Positions 8,880-17,562 of a stretch of DNA of 64,000 nucleotides are shown in pieces (the first letter of the stretch is position 1; each line of letters opens with the position of its first letter). The notes beneath the pieces were generated by a model. That model saw nothing but the letters and a program-made list of their open reading frames with translations. It was not told the origin of the DNA and did not search any database. The position numbers and the translations under genes were made by a program. The DNA is taken from NCBI RefSeq assembly GCF_013340935.1, contig NZ_WHOS01000011.1, positions 1-64,000 on the forward strand, read 5' to 3'. This DNA is from Azospirillum melinis. GTDB lineage: Bacteria > Pseudomonadota > Alphaproteobacteria > Azospirillales > Azospirillaceae.

Positions 8880-9128
8880 TACTTATAGGCCTTTCTTAAC
8901 GGGCATATTGGGGACAAAACGCCAAAGAGTTTTTTGAACGCTTTGAAGATGTATTATACTGTTTTGATGTCGCGTTCCATGCACAAAACGCGCGAAAGTG
9001 CCGCGGGTGATAACACCGTTTAGAGCGCGCTGCTTTGACAGAGGCCCCGCGTTTTGGATTCACCTCCGGTGAGCCTTTCAACTTCCCATAAACTGGGGAG
9101 CAATATCCACTCGTTGGCAAAGTGGTAG

Positions 9129-9415
9129 CTAGGGCAGGATGTGCGCCAGCGTGTCCAACTGATCGTAACGGGTCGGTGCGTGGGCCGCATAGTCAGCGAG
9201 GGCCCCCGGGTCGATGTCCAACTGCTTCGCCACGAACTTGACGATCTCCAGCGGGACCAGTTCGCCGGGCCGGATCAAACGGCCGGGGTAGCGCAGGGCG
9301 CAGAGCTGGAGAGCAAAGCCGAGACGGTTGTGCGGCCGGCGGCGCCAGGCGATGACCGCCAGGTCGTCGGGGCTGAAGATGTAATGGTGGACGGGGGCCG
9401 GGTAGCAATGGAGGA
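9129..9415 (-). pseudogene. Fragment of a Tn3-family transposase (N-terminal DUF4158 region)
   Basis: The minus strand encodes, in one frame ending at 9129-9131, a stretch with FSPDDLAVI, RPHNRLGFALQLCALRYPGR and a following FVAKQL segment. This is the conserved N-terminal region of Tn3-type transposases. Only about 85-90 residues remain out of roughly 1000, and the natural start is missing. A relic of a former transposon. Confidence 0.72.
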
Positions 9416-9907
9416 ACAGAAAGTCCGATTGAGTTGGATGACGGTGCGAGAAGCCATGACGGGAAGGTTCCGCACCGTCATTGAATCCGCAGGAGGTAAT
9501 CGGCAGGCTATCTTACATGGATCTGAGCATTTCTCTCGCGATCACCAGACTCATTCTACAGCATCCAGCAAATGACCTTTTGCTCGCCGACTATCTGCTC
9601 CGACACACGCCTAGCTGTGTGATGGCGGTGTTGGCGGCGGTGGCCTGGGTGCGCAGCCGGCGCAGCCGCTCGGCGGCATCGGCATCGAGGGCGATCGCTG
9701 GTGCCGGGGCGGTGATTTCAATAAGGCTTGCCATGCCTCAGCTACAAGGCAGCCGCGCGGGTCGCAGCACCGATTCCGAGTCGGAGGGCTTGCCCTCCTA
9801 GGCAACCAATGATAAAATTTACTCAATTCCAAGAAAAATTGGCATTCTAACGACGCAACATCCGGAGCACGAAGCGTATTCGTGCCTGAATGAGGAGGGC
9901 CGTGGTC

Positions 9908-10174
9908 ATGTCTGCTTTTATTTGGCTTTTTAAAGCTCTTGGGAACCTCTTGAGCGGAAAGCCTCCCGAGCCAAAAAATGATAACAAAATAGAGCGGCTT
10001 ATTTATACCGCCCTTCGTGGGGCGAGTGTCCTTACGATAGCAGGTGGTATTGCCTGCGCCGGCGTGCTCGCTGTAAAGCAGCCCCAGCCCGATCAGATGA
10101 GCTGTACAGGCTCCTTGCTGAAGCAGAAAACCGCAGACGCCAGCTCCATGACCTTGGTCGCGAAGGTGGAGTGA
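9908..10174 (+). CDS. Small single-span membrane protein, unknown function
   Basis: An 88-residue product starting at ATG 9908, eight bases after a strong ribosome site (gaggaggg at 9892-9899). The N-terminus is amphipathic and lysine/proline-containing, followed by one hydrophobic stretch (LTIAGGIACAGVLAV, about residues 48-62) and a polar tail. A hairpin terminator follows at 10213-10243, making this a single-gene unit. Small membrane proteins next to defence genes can be effectors, but nothing in the sequence proves that here. Confidence 0.55.
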   Translation: MSAFIWLFKALGNLLSGKPPEPKNDNKIERLIYTALRGASVLTIAGGIACAGVLAVKQPQPDQMSCTGSLLKQKTADASSMTLVAKVE

Positions 10175-10212
10175 AAGAAGCGTCCAAGCCATGAGAGATA
10201 TGCCCCACGAGC

Positions 10213-10243
10213 AAGGCGGACGCAAATTGTGACCGCCTTTTTT
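10213..10243 (+). terminator. Rho-independent terminator
   Basis: Stem AAGGCGG (10213-10219) with CCGCCTT (10233-10239), then a T run. It ends the small membrane-protein gene. Between here and 10560 there is only one other hairpin (10379-10387 with 10404-10412), not followed by T residues, and no gene. Confidence 0.7.
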
Positions 10244-10560
10244 CGTTTTGCGATGTGACGGGGGCGGCGGCTGACTCACCAAGCGCCAGCAGCGTGGCAA
10301 CTGTGAATCAGCACCCAATTGGGAAGCCCTAGCCGATCTACTCCAACGCATTGAGAATAATAGGAAATTTTTGTTAGGGCGGAGTCCTAGTCAGCGCCGA
10401 TTGGGACTCCGCTTAATGGTAGAAAAATTACGTATTTACAAAGAGTTACATCGGTCTTGAAGAGGTTCCGCTTCCGAGCCGATTAACACCGAGGCTTTAG
10501 GGCGGTCAGGCCACTTGTCACCTGTCTCTGTCGGCAATGGGGATACAATATAAATGTGAT

Positions 10561-11292
10561 TTAGTCTTTTAGAAATTCGACCCTAACAAACGGATTGTCT
10601 ATCCTAGTAAGCAACGATATAACCTCAAAAACACCATAGAAAGAATGTGCAATCGTTATTGATGCTTCTGCACCTACAGGGGCCATTATGTCACAAGAAT
10701 AAACCGCCTCATCTATCTTATCCGCTTCAATACGAACTACTAAATTCCGAAAATCATCGAAGAATGGCTTCATATAAGAATTCATAAAATTAACATCGCG
10801 CTTATATCCATCATCATCTGAATAAAAATTCATATATATGTGTCTCATCGAGTGCTTTTTTTTATCAAATTGGCTATTAAAATGTTCAAAATATACCGCC
10901 GCAGATAAATTATCGAAAAAGTTATCAAATCTTGCCACATCTACTTTGTATTTCACTTTTCCATCGGGCAAAACCTCTGATCCATCAGCTAGAGCCGCTC
11001 CAAATGCAGGTCGCCTTTTGAGTTGAGGCGCAATAGACTCTCTAAATCTTTTCTTTGCAATATTCTCTCCTTCAGCAACATTCATGCAAATTTGGGCTAA
11101 AAGATATTGATCATCATTTGATTTTTTATTGTTGTGAAGATCACAAGATGGAACAGTTCTTAGTTGAAGACCCCTACCTTTGTTAGGGAAAAATGATTTC
11201 GGCGGGAAATGCTCACTTGAAGTCGCCCTTGATGAGCAACGGTAGCATTGCGTTCTTCTTAACTGCTTATTTCTTCCTATATTATCTGACAT
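10561..11292 (-). CDS. HNH-like zinc-finger protein, unknown role
   Basis: A 243-residue protein with CYRCSSRATSSEHFPPKSFF near the N-terminus, then VPSCDLHNNKKSNDDQYLLA. The Cys-x2-Cys, EHxPP, and SCxxHN spacing resembles an HNH/treble-clef nuclease core. The remaining 170 residues are not recognised and contain many Asp, Lys and Phe residues. It is strongly AT-rich compared with the plasmid average, like the Septu-like pair, and stands alone. A putative nuclease with a possible defence role; this is inference from motif and context. Confidence 0.55.
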   Translation of the reverse strand: MSDNIGRNKQLRRTQCYRCSSRATSSEHFPPKSFFPNKGRGLQLRTVPSCDLHNNKKSNDDQYLLAQICMNVAEGENIAKKRFRESIAPQLKRRPAFGAALADGSEVLPDGKVKYKVDVARFDNFFDNLSAAVYFEHFNSQFDKKKHSMRHIYMNFYSDDDGYKRDVNFMNSYMKPFFDDFRNLVVRIEADKIDEAVYSCDIMAPVGAEASITIAHSFYGVFEVISLLTRIDNPFVRVEFLKD

Positions 11293-11515
11293 GACGTTTC
11301 TCTTTAGTAAACGGTATTCATTGATTGGATGGCAATGCTAATATGCTTGGCGTTAATAATCGGTAACCCGCTTTCGGATCTGAAGGGTAGCAGAACAGGA
11401 AAGCAACATACGAGATAGAGGCGGCGAAAAACGTGTGTTTTCCGACAGGTGACGGAAACCGTTCGCCAGAAGGCGAAATCACCTGGAAATCATGAACGGC
11501 AAAACCTATGGGATT

Positions 11516-11565
11516 GATCGGCTGTACAGAAAAAGCTTCAGCAGGGTTATCCGTGCAGCCGATCA
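11516..11565. promoter_or_regulatory. Inverted repeat upstream of parA
   Basis: TGATCGGCTGTAC (11516-11528) and GTGCAGCCGATCA (11553-11565) match with one mismatch around a 24-base centre. It lies in the 504-bp gene-free stretch 11293-11796 before parA. It could be a binding site or RNA stem; no function is proven. Confidence 0.35.
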
Positions 11566-11701
11566 TCTCTTATGTCGGTTCTCTGTTCCGTTGCTCCCTG
11601 GACCTCAAGATCAGTTCGGCCACATCCGTTCAGCGCATGCCCTGCATCCGATGGCGGCATCCAGGGTGGGCGTCCCCCTTCGCACGCTGTTCGTTCCCAT
11701 T

Positions 11702-11735
11702 CGGTCATATGGGCAAATGGTCATTTGATCATAGA
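11702..11735. promoter_or_regulatory. Candidate partition site / operator upstream of parA
   Basis: The stretch holds GGTCATATGG and AAATGGTCATTTG. The inverted form, AAATGACCATTT, recurs just after the partition operon near 12830. Type Ib plasmid partition systems place such repeats around parA and the RHH gene, where the small DNA-binding protein acts as centromere binder and repressor. Confidence 0.4.
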
Positions 11736-11796
11736 ACCGCTTGACCGCCGACGAAGGACCGTGCTCCATGCGGCAAACATCACGTGGGGGACTCTC

Positions 11797-12477
11797 ATGC
11801 CGGTCATCTCGCTCGCCAGCGTGAAGGGCGGTGTCGGCAAGACATCGGCTCTGCTCGCCCTGGCGTCTGATCTCGCTGTGTCTGGTAGCAATGTCGTCGT
11901 GCTTGATGCCGACCCGAACGGTCATGCAAGCAGGATCGGCGCACGCATGGCGAAGCGCCTGGATGGCGTGGCGTTCGCAGCCCTCGGCGGGATCACTGAG
12001 GCGAACATCCTCGCCAGCATCAAGAAGGCACGGACCGAGGCCGATTATGTGCTCGTCGATCTACCAGGCGTTTCGTCGAAGCTGACGCTGCTCGGATTGG
12101 CGCGATCTGATCTGGTCATCGTGCCGGTACAGGCCTCAGAGATGGACATCCACGACGCACTGCAGACGGTCGAGAACGTAAAGCAGGCTGGGGAGGCGGC
12201 GGACAAAACCATCCGTGCCTGCTTCCTGCTGTCTCGCTGGCCGATCACCATCGAGAGCCGAGCTGCAAAGGAAACGCGCAAGCGTCTGCAGTCTAAGGCG
12301 CCGGACGTCGCGGTCCTCAACACGCCGCTGATGGACCGGACCGCCTTCAAGGAGATGACCTTCAACGGCGCCCCGCCGCGCCTGGTGGAGCCGGGCGGCA
12401 ATGCCGCGGCGAACGTCGAAGCAATCCGCCGGGAGGTCTTAGCCCTGCTCGGCGTCGAGGTTGAGGACGCAGCATGA
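11797..12477 (+). CDS. parA: ParA-family partition ATPase
   Basis: A 226-residue ParA/MinD-type ATPase. The deviant Walker A motif KGGVGKTS begins at about residue 10, Walker A' is VVVLDADP, and Walker B is DYVLVDLPG. The start at ATG 11797 is chosen because the P-loop then lies at the normal distance from the N-terminus and a G-rich ribosome site precedes it; longer frames back to 11572 lack support. The short form without an N-terminal HTH is the type Ib class, which pairs with a small RHH protein. The next gene overlaps by 4 bp. The role is plasmid segregation over the nucleoid. Confidence 0.88.
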   Translation: MPVISLASVKGGVGKTSALLALASDLAVSGSNVVVLDADPNGHASRIGARMAKRLDGVAFAALGGITEANILASIKKARTEADYVLVDLPGVSSKLTLLGLARSDLVIVPVQASEMDIHDALQTVENVKQAGEAADKTIRACFLLSRWPITIESRAAKETRKRLQSKAPDVAVLNTPLMDRTAFKEMTFNGAPPRLVEPGGNAAANVEAIRREVLALLGVEVEDAA

Positions 12478-12794
12478 GCAAGAAGGCAAACATCCCGCTG
12501 GATGACGACGACGATGACGACGTGCTCGCGCAACGCATCAGCGACACAGCGAAGCGGCAGGGCATCCCCTCTCTGACGCCGGCGCCAGTCAGCAACTCGC
12601 CGGCCGGCCCCCGTCGACCGATCAAAATCGAGGTGACTGACGAGTTATTCGACGCTCTCACGATCGCCGCAGCCGAGAGGCGCGTGACGAAGCGACACCT
12701 GATTCTGACTGCTCTTCGTGATGCAGGCTTTCCCATCAGCGATGCGGACCTCCGTGAAGACGGCCGCCGGCTTCGGGGATCCCGGAAAGAGTGA
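12474..12794 (+). CDS. Ribbon-helix-helix partition protein (ParB/ParG-like)
   Basis: A 106-residue protein. The N-terminus carries a run of aspartates and is likely flexible. The C-terminal half (residues about 50-85, IKIEVTDELFDALTIAAAER) is a ribbon-helix-helix DNA-binding fold. It is translationally coupled to parA by an ATGA overlap. In type Ib systems the partner binds the centromere and stimulates the ATPase through its flexible tail. Related ATGGTCATTT words flank the operon on both sides. Confidence 0.78.
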   Translation: MSKKANIPLDDDDDDDVLAQRISDTAKRQGIPSLTPAPVSNSPAGPRRPIKIEVTDELFDALTIAAAERRVTKRHLILTALRDAGFPISDADLREDGRRLRGSRKE

Positions 12795-12845
12795 CCATTC
12801 GACCGAATGCGCGAAAGACCAACTGAGCAAATGACCATTTGGCCG
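12791..12845. promoter_or_regulatory. Candidate partition-site repeats downstream of the par operon
   Basis: TGACCATTCGACC and, about 35 bp on, AAATGACCATTTGG. Both are the reverse complement of the ATGGTCATTTG word upstream of parA. No gene lies in 12795-12989. Confidence 0.35.
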
Positions 12846-12989
12846 TACCTCATCAGCATCGTCCAAGTCGTGATCTGGCGCCCTCCCAGCCCTCATCCGC
12901 GTCGCAACCCGCCGCCCCCAAATGCCAAAAGCCATTGTGATTGCCCGCTTACGGGACTCCGGTCACGCTCAGGGGCTACCCCGCAGCGC

Positions 12990-14015
12990 TCACCGCAGGC
13001 CCTCTTCCTCGACTAGCAGGGTGGCAATCGAACCGACCCAGAGGCCCAGGCTGTCGGCGGCGGCGGCGGCGGCCGGCAGTTTTACGCCCAATACCTCGGC
13101 GCGACCCGCCCAGCGCTGACGCGTGGTGTAATCGGCCCCCTGGAGCCAAGTCAGCGCTCTCACCGCTGTGACATCGAGCGCCTTCGTCTTCTTCTCGCCA
13201 CGACGTTGGATTTTGGGCTTGTCGAGTTCCTTGATGGTCTCGACGACCTCGGCCCTGTCTTTGCGGCGAATCCGGAAGGTCAACCCCACGACCTGACCGC
13301 CGCCGCGGCCCCGGCCCTGCCGGGTCTCGGTGAGATCGACCGAGAACTCCGCCAAGCGGTTGATCTCGTCGAGCGCCGGGTCCAGCGCCCTCTTCCTGAA
13401 GTCCTTGTAGTCGGCCAACCTGTCGCGGCAGCCCAGCAGGTCGCGCAATTCGGACGTTTGCACGGCCCACCAAGGGCTTTCGGCCGCGCGGTCGGCGTAG
13501 CGCTTCAAGATCTCGTATAGTACGAGGCCGTACTTCGAGTCGAATTGGTAGGTCACGCGCAGCGAGATCAGCGAGTAAAGGGCCGGTTCGGCCAGCCGTT
13601 CCCGCAGTCCTGCTGGAAAACTAAACTCCAGCAACCCCGTTCGTTCCTGCACACGACAGGTGCCCAGCAGTGGGCTGGATTCCCAAATGGGGCCTCTTTC
13701 CGAATCCAGGTAGTTGTATTCGACTGTCGTCGTCTGGAGTCGCTTCACCGACTCTTTGAGCCGGCGGTTGTCGTTCTCGCCAGTCTGGTTGCGCGCCTCG
13801 GCCGCGTAACGGCGCAGCGCCACCATCTCGACGCGGTGCCATTCCTGGTCGGTGATCGACGGCGCCGCGACAGCTAAAAGGTGGTTGAACAACTGCCGAT
13901 CGCCGAGGGTGAGCCGGCCGGCCGGTTCGGCAATCTCGATCGACCCCGTGGCCTTCCTGAAGGTGGCAGGCTGCGGATGAGGAACGGCCGCCAGAGCTTT
14001 CGAGGACTTGGTCAT
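12990..14015 (-). CDS. rep: Plasmid replication initiator, Rep_3 (RepB) superfamily
   Basis: A 341-residue protein resembling iteron-plasmid initiators of the Rep_3 family. It has two predicted winged-helix domains. The first is around residues 30-150 (GRLTLGDRQLFNHLL, then the RLQTTTVEYN strand). The second is around 150-250 and includes YGLVLYEILKRYAD and a LRDLLG helix. Such proteins bind iterons as monomers to start replication. The iteron array (14063-14309) lies directly upstream. Together with parA and the RHH gene this is a complete plasmid core. Confidence 0.85.
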   Translation of the reverse strand: MTKSSKALAAVPHPQPATFRKATGSIEIAEPAGRLTLGDRQLFNHLLAVAAPSITDQEWHRVEMVALRRYAAEARNQTGENDNRRLKESVKRLQTTTVEYNYLDSERGPIWESSPLLGTCRVQERTGLLEFSFPAGLRERLAEPALYSLISLRVTYQFDSKYGLVLYEILKRYADRAAESPWWAVQTSELRDLLGCRDRLADYKDFRKRALDPALDEINRLAEFSVDLTETRQGRGRGGGQVVGLTFRIRRKDRAEVVETIKELDKPKIQRRGEKKTKALDVTAVRALTWLQGADYTTRQRWAGRAEVLGVKLPAAAAAADSLGLWVGSIATLLVEEEGLR

Positions 14016-14062
14016 GAGCGGACGCTACGTCGGACATCCGCCGAGATCAAGTCCGAATTATG

Positions 14063-14309
14063 CCGTGTAAATGTCCGAATTCACTGCCCCGTGTAAACGT
14101 CCGAATTCCGGGCCCAGGGCCGTAGAAATGTCCGTTAGAGACCGTGGAAATGTCCGTTAGAGACCGTGGAAATGTCCGTTAGAGGCCGTGGAAATGTCCG
14201 AAGGTGCCTTGCAGCTAATTGATATGTAAGAGAAATCTGGCCTCTAGGAATCAAGGATTCAGGATTCTTTAGGAGACACCGGCGGCACTGAATTCGGACA
14301 TTTATACGG
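14063..14309. repeat. Iteron array, probable plasmid origin
   Basis: Four tandem 22-bp units start at 14120, 14142, 14164 and 14186 with the core CCGTGGAAATGTCCG. Two looser copies of CCGTGTAAAYGTCCGAAT start at 14063 and 14089, and an inverted copy (ATTCGGACATTTATACGG) lies at 14292-14309. The AT-richer stretch near 14215-14280 between the tandem and inverted copies could be the melting region. The position directly upstream of the Rep_3 gene is typical of theta-replicating iteron plasmids. Confidence 0.85.
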
Positions 14310-14427
14310 CCCAACCTCATCACTATAGCCGTGGCTTTCTAGGGCATGACCAGAGTCCCGACCTACCGACTTAGGTAGGTTGCTACCTGACTAAGTGGCC
14401 ATTCGGCTCATCCGGAGTGCAACGGCA

Positions 14428-14460
14428 ACAACCCCGACCGAGAGACCCGGCCGGGGTTGT
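14428..14460 (-). terminator. Hairpin terminator of the repeat-protein gene
   Basis: ACAACCCCG (14428-14436) pairs with CGGGGTTGT (14452-14460), with further pairing inside. It lies just after the stop of the curli-like gene on the minus strand. Confidence 0.6.
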
Positions 14461-14495
14461 GTTCCTTCAGATCGCGATCCGCGGCGGTCTGAGGA

Positions 14496-15029
14496 TCAAC
14501 GCTGGCGGACAAGGGCCCCCTGACCAGCGAAGTTGCCAATGCCGGCGGAGAGGTTCTGCACATTGGCGGCGTTGCCCGAGGCAAACAGGCCCTTGCTCCG
14601 CTGCATCACCAGCGCACTCTGCGACGCCGTGTTTCCAATGCCCGCCGCGGTGTTGCCGACCGTAGCGGACGAGCCACCGGAGAACAGCCCGCCGGACCGT
14701 TGGCGCACCAGGGCGCTCTGGTCGGCCATGTTGCCGATCCCGACTGCGGTATTTGACACGCTGGCGACGTTCGAGCCTGCGAAGGGGCCGCGGGACTTCT
14801 GCATTACGGTGGCAGCTTGGCTAGCGGTGTTGCCAACGCCAGCGGCCAAGTTGGATACGCTGGAGAAGTTCGGACCGCTGCCGCCGCGCTGGAAGGTGCT
14901 AGCATCCTGCACTGCGACGTTGCCCACACCAGCAGCGGTGTTGGAGATGTTCGACACGTTCTGTGCCATGGCCGGAGCCGACAGCAGGGCGAGGGTAGTG
15001 AAGCCGGCGAGGAGGGAGGTGCGGAACAT
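14496..15029 (-). CDS. Secreted curlin-like repeat protein
   Basis: A 177-residue protein with a clear signal peptide (MFRTSLLAGFTTLALLSAPAMA, then Q). The mature part is five imperfect repeats of about 33 residues with the pattern N-x-AAGIGN-x-A-x-Q-x-A-x-V-x-QRS, split by GxFxGxN linkers. Regular Asn, Gln and Gly in strand-turn-strand units is the pattern of curlin (CsgA/CsgB) amyloid subunits. A ribosome site (AGGAG) precedes the start and a hairpin terminator follows. No csgE/F/G-type export genes are in the window, so export would depend on other loci. Curli-like function is inferred from repeat form only. Confidence 0.65.
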   Translation of the reverse strand: MFRTSLLAGFTTLALLSAPAMAQNVSNISNTAAGVGNVAVQDASTFQRGGSGPNFSSVSNLAAGVGNTASQAATVMQKSRGPFAGSNVASVSNTAVGIGNMADQSALVRQRSGGLFSGGSSATVGNTAAGIGNTASQSALVMQRSKGLFASGNAANVQNLSAGIGNFAGQGALVRQR

Positions 15030-15227
15030 GGGGCGGTCTCCTGGATTGGCGGGGCTCGCTGACCCCGGTGTGTCTCAATGACCAGACCCTACCCAAGCCC
15101 GCTTGCCCCGCCTGTGAGCCGGGCCACAACGATACTCACTTCCCGACGAGACCGTCCCTCTGAATCGGAGGAGAGCGCGATAGGCGTTAGGCTCGGCTTT
15201 GCGCGATCTGGGACGGCATTCCTTCCC

Positions 15228-15506
15228 TCACGCCCGGATCCAGAAGGCCGGTTCATCGGCGATGAAGGCGAGAGCTTCATCGAGGTCGAACACCGCTCCG
15301 AAGGGTCCAGCCGGTCTCCAGGCCTCGCGCCGCCACCACAGAACTTCGACGCGGTTGGTCTCGCCCAGTGGCCGCAAGCGGGCAACTGGCGCGCCGGTGC
15401 GGGCGCTGAACAGTGAGTAGCCGTGGTTGTTCTGGCGGACGGTGAGGCCGCCGCGCGGCCAGGGATAGGTGGCAATCCGCGCCAGGACGGGGTCGGTCGT
15501 GGGCAT
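15228..15506 (-). CDS. Passenger protein of the IS, unknown function
   Basis: A 92-residue protein starting at ATG 15506, divergent from the transposase and fully inside the element's inverted repeats. Tryptophan- and arginine-rich, with VEVLWWRREAWRP and FDLDEALAFI blocks resembling small IS-associated proteins of unknown role. It may be a regulator of transposition or a carried gene. The longer frame to 15665 overlaps the transposase start and is less likely. Confidence 0.5.
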   Translation of the reverse strand: MPTTDPVLARIATYPWPRGGLTVRQNNHGYSLFSARTGAPVARLRPLGETNRVEVLWWRREAWRPAGPFGAVFDLDEALAFIADEPAFWIRA

Positions 15507-15568
15507 CGCGATCACGCGCGCACAAGTTTGTTGGGTCGCCAAACATCCGGCGCCCCCAGAGGGGTACC

Positions 15569-16914
15569 ATGGTGCGTCCCGTTGTTCTCCCCAAGAGCTT
15601 CGTCGCGTGGCTGTGGCCGTACCTGGAGGCCTTCTCCGGACGCACCCGCGCCACGGTGGCGGCACTCACCGTCGGCGCCGTGCTGTCGGTCGGCCCGCGC
15701 ACGGTCGCCAATGCGCTGCGCGTCCTCGGTTTGGCCGATGAGGCCGGGTTCGCAACGTTTCACCGCGTGCTCAACCGCAACGCCTGGTCAGGGCTGGTCT
15801 TGGTGCGCACGCTGCTGCACGCTCTGGTCGGCGCCTTCGTGCCGGACGGACCGGTCGTCATCGGCATCGACCACACTCTGGAGCGTCGGCGCGGCCCGTG
15901 CATCCGCCCGGCCAGCCAGTATTACGACGCGGTGCGGTCGTCCAAGAAGAGACGGGTCACCAGCCCCGGACTACGCTGGCTAACCGCCATGCTGCTGGTC
16001 AAGGTGCCGTTTGCCGGCCGCATCTGGGGCCTGCCGGTGCTCACCGCGCTGACCCCCAGCCGCTCCTGGTGCCAGGAGCACGGACGGCATTACCGGTCGG
16101 TCAACGACTGGGCGCGCGCCGGCTGCACCGCTGGCTGCCGGACCGGCTGCTGGTCGCCGTCATGGACGGCGGGTTCGCCGCGCTGGACCTGCTCGATGCG
16201 CTGAGCCCGTCGATGATCGTCGTCACGCGCTTGCGCTTGGACGCCAGCCTGTTCAATCCCCCGCCGGCCGAGCAACACTATGGCCGTCCGGCGGTCAAAG
16301 GATCCCGGCAACCGAGCTTGCGCGCTCGGCTGAGCGACCCGGCAACGGTGTGGCGGCGCGCCGTCCAGGCCAGCCGCACCCAATGGCGTAGCGGTGGCTG
16401 GATCGAGTACGCCAGCGGCACGGCGCTGTGGTATCACGCGGGCAAGCCGGTCGTGCCCATCCTGTGGGTGCTGGTCCGCTATCCCGACGGCCGGCGCGGG
16501 CCGGAGGCCTTCCTGTGCACCGAGCCAACGGTGCCCCCGCGCACGGTGCTGGAATGGTTCAATCGTCGCTGGTCCATGGAAACCACTTACGAAGAAAGTC
16601 GCGCCCACATCGGGATCGCGACGCAGCGCCAGTGGACCGATCCGGCGATTTTCCGCACGACGCCGCTGCTGTTCGGGCTGTATTCACTGATCACGTTGTA
16701 CGTGCACCAACATGCCGACCGGCTGGCGCTGTCGCCGCGGCGCGCCCTGTGGTACCCCAAGCCGGCGCCGACCTTCGCCGATGCGTTGGCCCGTCTGCGC
16801 CAGCATCTGTGGTTCGAACAGGCCTTCGCCATGTCGCCCGAAAACACCGACATGATGAAAACCGCCCCTCCGCTCCTGCGCCGCCTCATCGAATCCGTCT
16901 GCTACGCCCCGTAG
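15569..16914 (+). pseudogene. DDE transposase of the IS701/IS4-like group, frameshifted
   Basis: The first frame (15569 to about 16110) holds the first acidic residue in IGIDHTLERRRG. The second frame (about 16110-16914) holds VAVMDGGFAALDLL with the second acidic residue and ETTYEESRAHIGIATQRQW with the glutamate. The two parts join smoothly only if one base is lost or gained near 16110, within the VNDWARA region. No slippery sequence or overlap typical of programmed frameshifting was evident. Either a dead copy or a base-calling error. Assignment to IS701 versus the wider IS4 group is uncertain. Confidence 0.75.
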
Positions 16915-17019
16915 ATCGCGACAATCCCGCACTCCGCTTGGCCTGATGACCACCGTCCCAGAGCGGACGGATGTCCTGCAATGCGCAAAGCCGAGCCTAA
17001 CACCTATCGCGCTCTCCTC

Positions 17020-17442
17020 AGTTTGGCCATAGGAACTACCAGAAGCGTGGGGTGCGCTGACAAATCTACTTGGCAGCCTCCGCATTCGGTAGCGGGGATG
17101 TAGCGGGGCTGCCGTATCCAACGTCGAGATCGCCCACGTGCCGTACTGCGTATCGAAGCTGAAGCGCTGCACGCCAGTTAGACCGTGGCGCTGCTTAGCG
17201 ATATGCAGTTCCACGATGTTGTAGGCATTCGCGAAGCGGCTTGCCCAAGCATTGTGGCGGGCTTCGAATGCCTTGTCAGTCTCGTCCGGGCGCAGCGTCG
17301 GCTCGGCGCGCTCAAGGCAAACCTGCTCACGGTGGGCAAACCATACGGCGTCGGCGATACCCTCCGTTCCAGCTTCGCCGAGGTTTACCGCCGCAATGAC
17401 GTGCATTCCGTCCTGCAGACTGGTGCCATCGCGCAGATCTCT
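17020..17442 (-). pseudogene. Remnant of a DnaB-like replicative helicase, cut by the IS
   Basis: The minus-strand frame carries ADAVWFAHREQVCLERAEP and NIVELHIAKQRHGLTG, matching the C-terminal motifs of DnaB-type helicases (the region after Walker B, including the conserved AKQRxGxTG). A stretch of about 17 residues between DLRDGTSLQ and ADAVWFAHREQ does not fit, and the N-terminal two thirds are missing. The 3' end runs into the IS inverted repeat at 17019. This may be a relic of a phage or an earlier plasmid. Confidence 0.5.
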
Positions 17443-17562
17443 ATTAACACATATAAACCTAAAAGCTTAGGCAAATAATCATAATTATTTCTTTATTATC
17501 CTATGTATTTAGGCGTATTTTTGCAGATATGATCATCGCGCCATGTACGTATGGAGATGACG

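Larger units (their letters stand above)
15168..17019. mobile_element. IS701/IS4-like insertion sequence with passenger gene
   Basis: Bounded by 37-bp inverted repeats, 15168-15204 and 16983-17019, that differ at one position. Inside are a transposase gene (frameshifted) and a small divergent gene. No clear target duplication was found at the two ends. The element has truncated a DnaB-like gene remnant on its right side. Total length is about 1.85 kb. Confidence 0.8.

Noticed and set aside
9591..9734. 47-codon minus-strand frame starting MASLIEITAPAPAIAL
   Set aside because: It looks like the start of some integrase-type proteins, but it is too short and loses similarity after 30 residues. 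Possibly debris; not enough to list as a gene.
11318..11566. Short frames on both strands before parA with matching motif MIGCT/LIGCT
   Set aside because: The likeness comes from the inverted repeat at 11516-11565 read on both strands, not from genes.
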